From Alopecurus myosuroides (Eukaryota; Streptophyta; Magnoliopsida; Poales; Poaceae): a stretch of 64,000 nucleotides of DNA. A model generated the notes under the pieces. It was not told the origin of the DNA. It did not search any database and saw only the letters and a list, made by a program, of their open reading frames with translations. Location of the stretch: the NCBI GenBank assembly GCA_028641055.1, contig CM054057.1:727356484-727420483 (forward strand), read 5' to 3'. Shown one piece after another: positions 57,894 to 64,000 of this stretch. Position 1 is the stretch's first letter. Each line of letters opens with the position of its first letter. The position numbers were made by a program, and so were the translations under genes.

Positions 57894-57994
57894 TGCGGTT
57901 GGCGGCGGTGCTATGCTCGGAGGCGGAGGCGAGGACAGAGAGGGAGCGGAGACGGGAAAATGCGAAGGAAAGAGAAGAGACAGGCGGCGCGGGG

Positions 57995-58004
57995 GTATTT
58001 ATTC
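57995..58004 (-). promoter_or_regulatory. TATA-like box of antisense gene of A
   Basis: GAATAAATAC on minus, about 105 bp upstream of the ATG at 57893, with GC-rich DNA on both sides. Its position resembles the TATA box of the antisense gene in B. Confidence 0.5.
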
Positions 58005-58521
58005 CGCCTCGAGCTGCCGTTACTACTGGATTGATCGTGGCCTGAGATCGTGCGGCGTGGGTTAACTGCCCGTTAGAAACGCACAAAGCGCATTCAGCGC
58101 GCGTAACGCGCGCAGTTAATCCCACGTCCTGGATCGTGGGCTTTCGAGTACTCGTTCGAGGTGACCTAACGGGCTGTGGGCCCTGGGTGCAGTTATAGGC
58201 GCGTGGCCTGCTGCTGCGCAGACACCGAGGCGTCAGGGGCTTGCGCGTGTGACGCGTGCCCCGCGGTGACACGAGAAGCTGGATTTGATATGGACAGCGC
58301 GGGATCGCGTTGAAAATTTCACCAAGGTAATCTACTCGGCTGCACTGTGCTGAGCATGCGTTACTCGGCTCGGGAGGGATTTCTCCAATAAGCGTGATGG
58401 GGAAGTTCGAGTAGGAGTTATGGGTCCGGGTTGAGGTGCAACTCGGCCTCATTCTTTCTAGATGACAATTTGGTTTAAGCTGGCAGGGCCCTACGAACAA
58501 GTTCCTTGGACTCTACCAGCT
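58005..58521. other. Untranslated region of A between antisense promoter and PPT
   Basis: No gene. GC-rich, with AACGCGCGC words near 58080-58115. It probably holds upstream control sequence of the antisense gene. Confidence 0.45.
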
Positions 58522-58532
58522 TCGGGGACTAA
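58522..58532 (+). other. Polypurine tract of element A
   Basis: TCGGGGACTAA directly precedes the TGTCGG of the 3' LTR. The core CGGGGACT is the same octamer that is repeated in pol at 36657-36785. Confidence 0.7.
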
Positions 58533-59407
58533 TGTCGGGGGGCTACCCCCGAGTAGGGGTAAGACTGGTGATAAAACAGAGGTAAAAGTACTGTTGGCCG
58601 GGTAGGTGGCTACCCGGGTACCCTCTATCCGGTAGTCACTATTCGGTCGTAGACATTGAAGGCCAAGAGAAGATAAGAAGAGAGATTGTGATCGTCCGGG
58701 TAGCAATCATGTGGTCCGAGTAGATGGGCTGCAATCCTACTCGGGCAAGAAGACAATGGAGCCGTTCTGACAAGATCCCACGTATCCCGTAGCCGTACAG
58801 GCGTGCGGTTCAACTTACGGAGCGCGTGATTATCCGCGCTACGGCGTGGCTACAGTAAGGTAGGCGCCTGTCAAGTCCTGTCACTGACAGAGGGGACAGG
58901 ACGTGATGTAGGGCCTACTATGTGTGACTGACAGGGTGGACAGGTCCTGTCAGCCGGGCGGCGCGGCGACTTCTCGCACCCACGTCAGCGAGAAGCCGGA
59001 GGCGTGCTCTGCGCCACTGTGGAGAGGTCGCATCATCGTACCTTTTATTCTTTGTTTACTCGGCTGGGCACCAGTATATAAGGTGCCCTGCCCCCTCCTG
59101 CGCGAGGGACGTTACGCGAGAGAGCAGTTATTGCATGAGCAAGTGTTAGATGTAGAGAGAGCAGAGAGTGGCTACTCGGCTGAGAGGCAACTTTGTACTG
59201 TGGCTACTCGGATATCATACATACAGAGAGATAGGCAGGAGTAGGGGTGTTACCTCCACACGAGAGCCCCGAACCTGGGTAGTTCTTGGTGTTTTCAGTG
59301 TTTCCTGAGCGTCTACTCGACGTGCGATCCCTCCCCGGATACCTACAGCGTCCATCGGCCCCAAACTTAAGCCATCCCATGGCATCTGTCTTTACTCATC
59401 CACGACA
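58533..59407 (+). repeat. 3' LTR of element A
   Basis: 875 bp, TGTCGGGG...CCACGACA, followed by target duplication AGTAC. TATA box in a palindrome at 59066-59088. By eye it differs from the 5' LTR at roughly 25-30 sites. Confidence 0.95.
59066..59088 (+). promoter_or_regulatory. TATA box in a palindrome loop, 3' LTR of A
   Basis: GGGCACC-AGTATATAA-GGTGCCC, perfectly conserved with the 5' LTR although flanking sequence has several differences. Confidence 0.85.
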
Positions 59408-59412
59408 AGTAC

Positions 59413-60352
59413 CCAAACTGCAAAAGGCCAGGTTATGGGAATCACACGCAAGTCCTGAGCTGGCACGTGATCCTATCTTCCATATCTTTGACATCCTTCA
59501 CATGTTTTCACTATATGTTCTGCATAAGCATTCGCGGTTAACCAGAAAAATCCATGTCTGAAAGCTTTATTAACCAAATATCTAGAACTTGCGTGATGGC
59601 CACAGTCTCCTGAATGAATTTCTCTTAGAATTTCATATCCCTCTTTTGGAGAAACACATCTTTGAAAAATTCCAGTCGCACTTTTCTTGTGTAACTCACC
59701 ATTTATAATTGTATATGACTTGGATCTTCTTGTAACCCAGCGAGCAATAACCTCGTCCTACGGGAGCTCACCTCTCGTAAGGTATGCGAAATATGGCTCA
59801 GTCCACTCTGGGATTATGTGCAGGGCAGCTACTAATTCAGATTCTAGATCTGGATTTGCCAAGTCTTCTTCTGTTGGGATTTTAACAGATGGGCTATGAA
59901 TTTCATCCAGATTATTTTTTTGGTGGAATTTGCTTTTTATGATAACCTAAATGAGCCAGTGCATCAGCTGCTTCATTGAGACATCGGTCGATATGATCCA
60001 CCTGATATCCTTGAAAATGTCCAGCCAGCTGGGTAACTGCCCGTCTATAAGCTGCCATGACTGGGTCTATAGAATCCCAGGTTCTTGTAATTTGTTGAGA
60101 TACCAGATCAGAATCACCCAGACATCGAATCTGGGTTATGCTCATTTCTTTCGCAATTCGAAGCCCATGGAGCAAAGCTTCATACTCCCCTGCATTATTA
60201 GTGCATTTGAATGAGATTTGCAAGAAATAGTGAAACTTATCTCCTCGTGGGGATGTCAAAACCACACCAGCTCCTGAACCTTCCAGTTATCGAGACCCAT
60301 CAAAGTGCATAGTCCAATATTTAGTATCTGGTTTATCCGGTGGAACCTGTAA
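59413..60352 (-). pseudogene. Archaeal-type RNase H and integrase N-terminus of element B
   Basis: The second RNase H frame is 60265-59912, with NNAGEYEALLHGLRIAKEM, CLGDSDLVSQQ and LNEAADALAHLG. It is followed by the HHCC zinc domain of integrase (about 59660-59490; GHHASSRYLV ... CEGC) and the start of the core up to the insertion of element A at 59412. Stops include 60287-60289 (TAA), 59758-59760 and 59473-59475 (both TAG). The remainder of the integrase is at 25169-26020. Confidence 0.9.
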
Positions 60353-61753
60353 CTATGTCCATTCATTTATAAACTCGATCAAAGCTTGAGATTTTATTGC
60401 AGTCCTTGGCTCATATTTGATATGATAAGGGCCCATCTCGATGGCCCACTTGGCAACTCTTCCTGTTGCCTCTCTATTTTGAATAATATCAGATAGAGGT
60501 GCTGAACTAACCACAATAATAGGATGTTCCTGAAAATAATGTTTCGGTTTTCGACTGGCCATGAATACTCCGAAGACAAGCTTCTGCCAATGGGGGTAAC
60601 GCTGTTTAGACTCTGTCAAGACCTCGCTTACGTAGTAAACAGGCCATTGAACAAGACCTTCTTTATCTTCTAGCTTACGCTCCACCACTACCACCGCACT
60701 CACTGCCCTGTTATTTGCCGCTATGTATAGCAACATGGGTTCTTTTTCCTCAGGCGCAACTAATATAGGTGCATTGGAAAGTTGTTTTTTCAAGGCCTCC
60801 AATGCCTCATCAGCCTCCTGATTCCACACAAAGGTGTCTGTTTTCTTCAACAATCGGTATAAGGGTATGGACTTTTCGCCTAGCCTGCTTATAAACCGGC
60901 TCACGGTAGCAACACAACCTGTCAGCTTCTGAACGTACTTCAGGCAAACCGGCTTTTTCAGGTTATGTATGGCCTGAATTTTTTCCGGGTTTGCTTCAAT
61001 GCCTCTCTCGGAAATAATAAAACCCAATAACTTCCCAGCCGGTACGCCAAAGACACACTTTGTTGGGTTAAGTTTCATTTGGTACTTGCGCAGATTGGCG
61101 AACGTCTCTTCCAAATCTGAGATCAAAGTGTCACCTTTCTGTGATTTGATTACTATGTCATCCACATAAGCATGCACGTTCCGACCGATTTGACTTTCCA
61201 AGCACTTCTGGATACACCTTTGATAAGTTTCCCCTGCATTTTTCAAACAAAAAGGCATTGACATATAACAAAACGTTCCGAAGGGAGTAATGAACGACGT
61301 TTTCTCTTGATCCTCTTCTTTCATTTTGATTTGATGATAACCTGAATAAGCGTCCAGAAAATCTAACAGTTTGCAACCGGCCGTAGAGTCTATAATCTGG
61401 TCAATACGGGGTAACGCGAACGAGTCTTTAGGACATGCTTTGTTCAGGTCTGTGTAGTCTATGCATATTCTCCAGGTTCCATTTTTCTTGAGAACAAGAA
61501 CTGGATTAGCTAACCACTTTGGGTGAAACACTTCTACTATAAACCCTGCTGCAAGTAACCTGGCAATCTCTTCTCCTATTGCTTTCCTTCTCTCATCATT
61601 GAAACGACGGAGGAACTGACGAATAGGTTTCAAATTAGGATTCACATTTAAACTGTGCTCAGTAAGTTCCCTTGGTACACCTGGCATGTCAGAAGGTTTC
61701 CATGCGAAGATATCCCAATTCTCACGGAGGAACTTGATGAGTGCGCTTTCCTA
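60353..61753 (-). pseudogene. Reverse transcriptase and RNase H of element B
   Basis: The longest intact pol frame: after TAG at 61753-61751, 444 codons from the Met at 61687 to TAG at 60355-60353. RT blocks are ICIDYTDLNKACPKDSFALP, FLDAYSGYHQI, FCLKNAGETYQRC and the active site AYVDDIVI at about 61157. RNase H follows with LLYIAANNRAVSAVVVVE and PVYYVSEVLTESKQRYPHWQ. Both terminal stops are amber where Gln is usual in relatives. Confidence 0.9.
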
Positions 61754-62553
61754 TTTTTCTGTCATTTGAGCCCCCATGCTGAACTGCTTAGATGAGTCAC
61801 CGGGGGTAAAGTGCACCAGCTTGGTGTCTTGAGCAGACTTAAATTTTAACTTGGACTCAACTGATGGCTTTTTGAGCGAGGTCATATCTTCTGGATCAAC
61901 CTGCAACTTATACAATTTCAGCTCCTCTTCAGCGCAAGCTGTCTCTGCGTAGGTTGCATCACCTTCCTCACATTCCAGAGCTACGTCTCTGTCTCCATTA
62001 ACAGTAATGTTTCAATTGGGACATGGCATATTTAGCTTGAGGTCAAGATAGCAAGGTCTGGCCATGAACTTGGCATAAGCTGGCCGTCCGAACAGAGCAT
62101 GGTACGGACTTTTGAATTTTACCACTTCAAATACTAGCATCTCTGTCCTGTAATTTTCAAATACCCCAAAAGCAACTTCAAGAAATATTTTTCCGATAGG
62201 TTGTGCAGACTTACCAGGTACGATCCCATGAAACACGGCTGATGATTGCTGAAGCTGTTTCTCTTGTCAGTTCATCCTTTTGAACGTGTCATAGTAAAGT
62301 ATGTTTATACTACTACCTCCGTCCATCAGCACCTTATCTAACTTATATCCTCCAACTTGTGGAGCCACAACCAGAGCCACTCCACCTGGATTATCAACTC
62401 GTGGAGGATGATCATCCCAACTCAAAGTTATTGGTTGTTTTGACCAGTTAAGCCATCTAGGAACACCAGGAGTGACTGTGTTAACAACACGCTTCTGCAC
62501 CTTGCGTTCTCTTCTGCAGGAACTGGTAGTGAATACATGATATTGGCCTGAGC
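61754..62553 (-). pseudogene. Protease region of element B
   Basis: Aspartic protease with VLMDGGSSINILYY at about 62325-62285 (D-G-G-S form), a stop TGA at 62267, then FHGIVPGKSAQPIGKI and HALFGRPAYAKFM, typical downstream blocks of Tat proteases. A further stop is near 62012. The region between 62010 and 61754 is open in the RT frame apart from the amber at 61751. Confidence 0.85.
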
Positions 62554-64000
62554 TTAGCTGCTTCGGATTTGTGTGAAAATTGGTATTTCCGCCTTGATGA
62601 CTCCCGCCCGGGTTAGTTCCCTAATGACTCTGACTGTGATGACCCGGATTATGATTTCCGGGTCCCGAGCTGCCGGCTCCCGGATGTCCACCTCCCATAT
62701 TTCCTGGGTTGCCTCCTCTGCTGTTTCCTGGTCCATAGTTATTATTTCCACTAGGTCTGAAACCCTGCATGATGAAGCAATTTTCCCAAGAATGATTTGC
62801 TAACTTTCCATTTTTACTATGTAGGGGGCACGGACCCTTCAGGGCCTGCTGACCTGTGCAAAGATGTTTGGCCTAAAATTTTGATTTCCTCTGAAGTTGT
62901 TGCCCTGACGTTGGTTTCTGTAACCTGTATTCGTGTTAGCCACCAGATCTGAAGTTCCATCTCCATTTTTTCGCGTGTTATTGTTCTGGTTCTGAGGATT
63001 GTTGTTGCTCTCACTCGGGTTCTGGCTACCCTTGGTTCCGGTTTTCTTTCCTTTGGCGGACTTCTCGTCATCCGAGTCTGCGTCTTTGGTTTTGTCAGAC
63101 TCCGCATACTTGGTCATGGCATCCATCAGCTCGCTCATATCACTTACGTATCGCTTAATGCGTCCCAAGTTATGCTTCAAAGGGTCAAACATGCAATTTC
63201 TTTCCAGTGCTATCACAGCTTGTTGAGCGGTGAGTCCGACAGACGAGTGTATGATCTCTGCAACATGTCGAGACCAATGTTGGGCAGACTCCCCTTCTTT
63301 CTAGACACACTTTTCCAAGTCTGTGATGGTCGTTAGTCATTTACACGTGCCCTGAAAATTCTTGATGAACTGGTCCTTCAACTCCTGCCAGCTATTGATT
63401 GAATTGGCGGGCAAGTTTTTCAACCAAGACTTTGCTGATCCTTCTAACATCACGCTTAAGTAACATGAGCACACCGCGTTGCTTACTTTCAATATCTCTA
63501 TGGCCATCTCATATCCCTTTATCCAGTCTGCGGGCTCCATGTCAGGCGTATTATTCACAACTCTGCGAGGCCCTTTAAAATCAGCTGGTATTCTCTCGTT
63601 CCTAATTGCAGGACCGAGGCATTGGATTCCAATCCTACGAGACCCGGCTTGAGCTGGGTTTGAGACCGTGATTTGGGCCGGGTTCTGAACATGACCTGGA
63701 TTCTTGTTTTTAGGTTCTGCAATTCTATGTCCTGTATTTAAAACTCCGGGCGCGTAAGATACTGCCTGCCTGGGTGGGTTGGGCTGTTGTCGGTTAGCGT
63801 TGCTAGATCCCGCTGGGGCTGGAGAATTTCCATGATGACTCCGTGGCAGAGCTGTCCTACTATGATAGGGTGTTGAGTGTATCCTGTCCTGATTACTGTA
63901 ATTTAACTGCTGAACCACCGCTGTTTGTAGCATCTCAATAGCCCTCCGAGCTTCAACTGCCATAGGGTTATTAGGGTCAACTAGGATCCGCGCCAAACTA
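62554..64000 (-). pseudogene. Gag of element B (N-terminus outside window)
   Basis: The frame at the window edge (63996-63337) contains a basic/Pro-rich leader and the retrotransposon gag domain: MEPADWIKGYEMAIEIL, EGSAKSWLKNLPANSI, ELKDQFIKNFQGTCK. TGA at 63337 and TAG at 63301-63303 follow. The C-terminal part (63216-62839) has the YVSDMSELMDAMTKYAES block and Asn/Gln-rich linker, then a Gly/Asn/Pro-rich tail broken by TAG at 62621-62623. The true start lies beyond 64000. Confidence 0.85.

Larger units (their letters stand above)
26021..59407 (+). mobile_element. Gypsy element A (Tat lineage), complete, with nested insertions
   Basis: 5' LTR split as 26021-26035 plus 30343-31205; 3' LTR 58533-59407. 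Target duplication AGTAC at 26016-26020 and 59408-59412. Internal order on plus: PBS, gag, protease, RT, RNase H, archaeal-type RNase H, integrase; then a convergent antisense gene on minus and a PPT. Nested within are a solo LTR in the 5' LTR and a 13.9 kb LARD in the antisense gene; without them the element would be about 15 kb. The LTRs differ at about 3% by eye. Gag-pol carries several breaks, so the copy is not autonomous today. Confidence 0.95.
14787..64000 (-). mobile_element. Gypsy element B (Tat lineage), minus strand, right end outside window
   Basis: The element starts at its 3' LTR (14787-15402) with candidate target duplication GAAAT at 14782-14786. Moving right it contains a PPT, a convergent antisense gene (20758-24554, plus), the end of pol (25169-26020), and, after interruption by element A, the rest of integrase, archaeal-type RNase H, RNase H, RT, protease and gag (59413 to beyond 64000). 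An antisense gene plus a second RNase H is characteristic of plant Tat elements. Insertions inside it are a solo LTR (15441-20261) and element A (26021-59407). All coding parts carry stops or frameshifts, so this copy is inactive. Confidence 0.9.

Noticed and set aside
1..64000. CRISPR array, bacterial operons, riboswitches, phage or organellar DNA
   Set aside because: No regularly spaced repeats with unique spacers and no prokaryotic genes; all recognised genes are plant transposon or grass genes.

Overview
This is nuclear DNA from a large, repeat-rich grass genome. The wheat/barley/oat group (Pooideae) is most likely. Evidence: Stowaway MITEs, Helitrons with grass-type ends, Tat-lineage Ty3/gypsy elements with an extra RNase H and an antisense gene, a LARD-type retroelement with about 5 kb LTRs, and a grass-type GRF zinc-finger gene. 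I see no bacterial, organellar or CRISPR features. The species is inference; no barcode locus is present.

Layout. (1) 1-2642: low-copy-looking DNA with two Stowaway MITEs inside a short tandem array. (2) 2643-11479: a head-to-tail pair of composite Helitrons on the minus strand. They share about 3.8 kb, including the 3' end, but have different 5' parts with different captured fragments. (3) 12093-12711: a two-exon GRF zinc-finger gene on minus, damaged at its splice donor and at one zinc ligand. (4) 14036-14786: the 3' end of a MuDR-like (MULE) transposase gene on minus. It is cut by a very large nested retrotransposon block that fills the window from 14787 to its end.

The block has five levels. 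Gypsy element B (minus, starts 14787, right end outside the window) interrupts the MULE. B contains a 4.8 kb solo LTR (15441-20261, TSD CAAAC) and gypsy element A (26021-59407, plus, TSD AGTAC), which sits in B's integrase. A carries a 4.3 kb solo LTR inside its 5' LTR (26036-30342, TSD TACCC) and a complete LARD (40015-53927, minus, TSD GAGTT) inside its antisense gene. The LARD has two 4973-bp LTRs around only 475 bp and holds a Helitron (49903-53394) in its 5' LTR. Both solo LTRs belong to the LARD family. LTR divergence judged by eye, about 3% in A and about 1% in the LARD, agrees with the nesting order.

A and B have the same plan: gag, protease, RT, RNase H, a second (archaeal-type) RNase H and integrase on one strand, and a convergent multi-exon antisense gene with its own TATA box, a gypsy-type transposase-like domain and coiled coils on the other. 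Both are dead as they stand. Most premature stops are TAG at places where Gln (CAG) or Trp is expected, as deamination of methylated CHG sites would produce. The points most worth a second look are TATA boxes in palindrome loops in the LTRs of both A and B, a tRNA-like pol III A/B-box module inside the LARD LTRs, the shared amber codon before RT in A and B, and the tandem Helitrons with one 3' end and different 5' ends.
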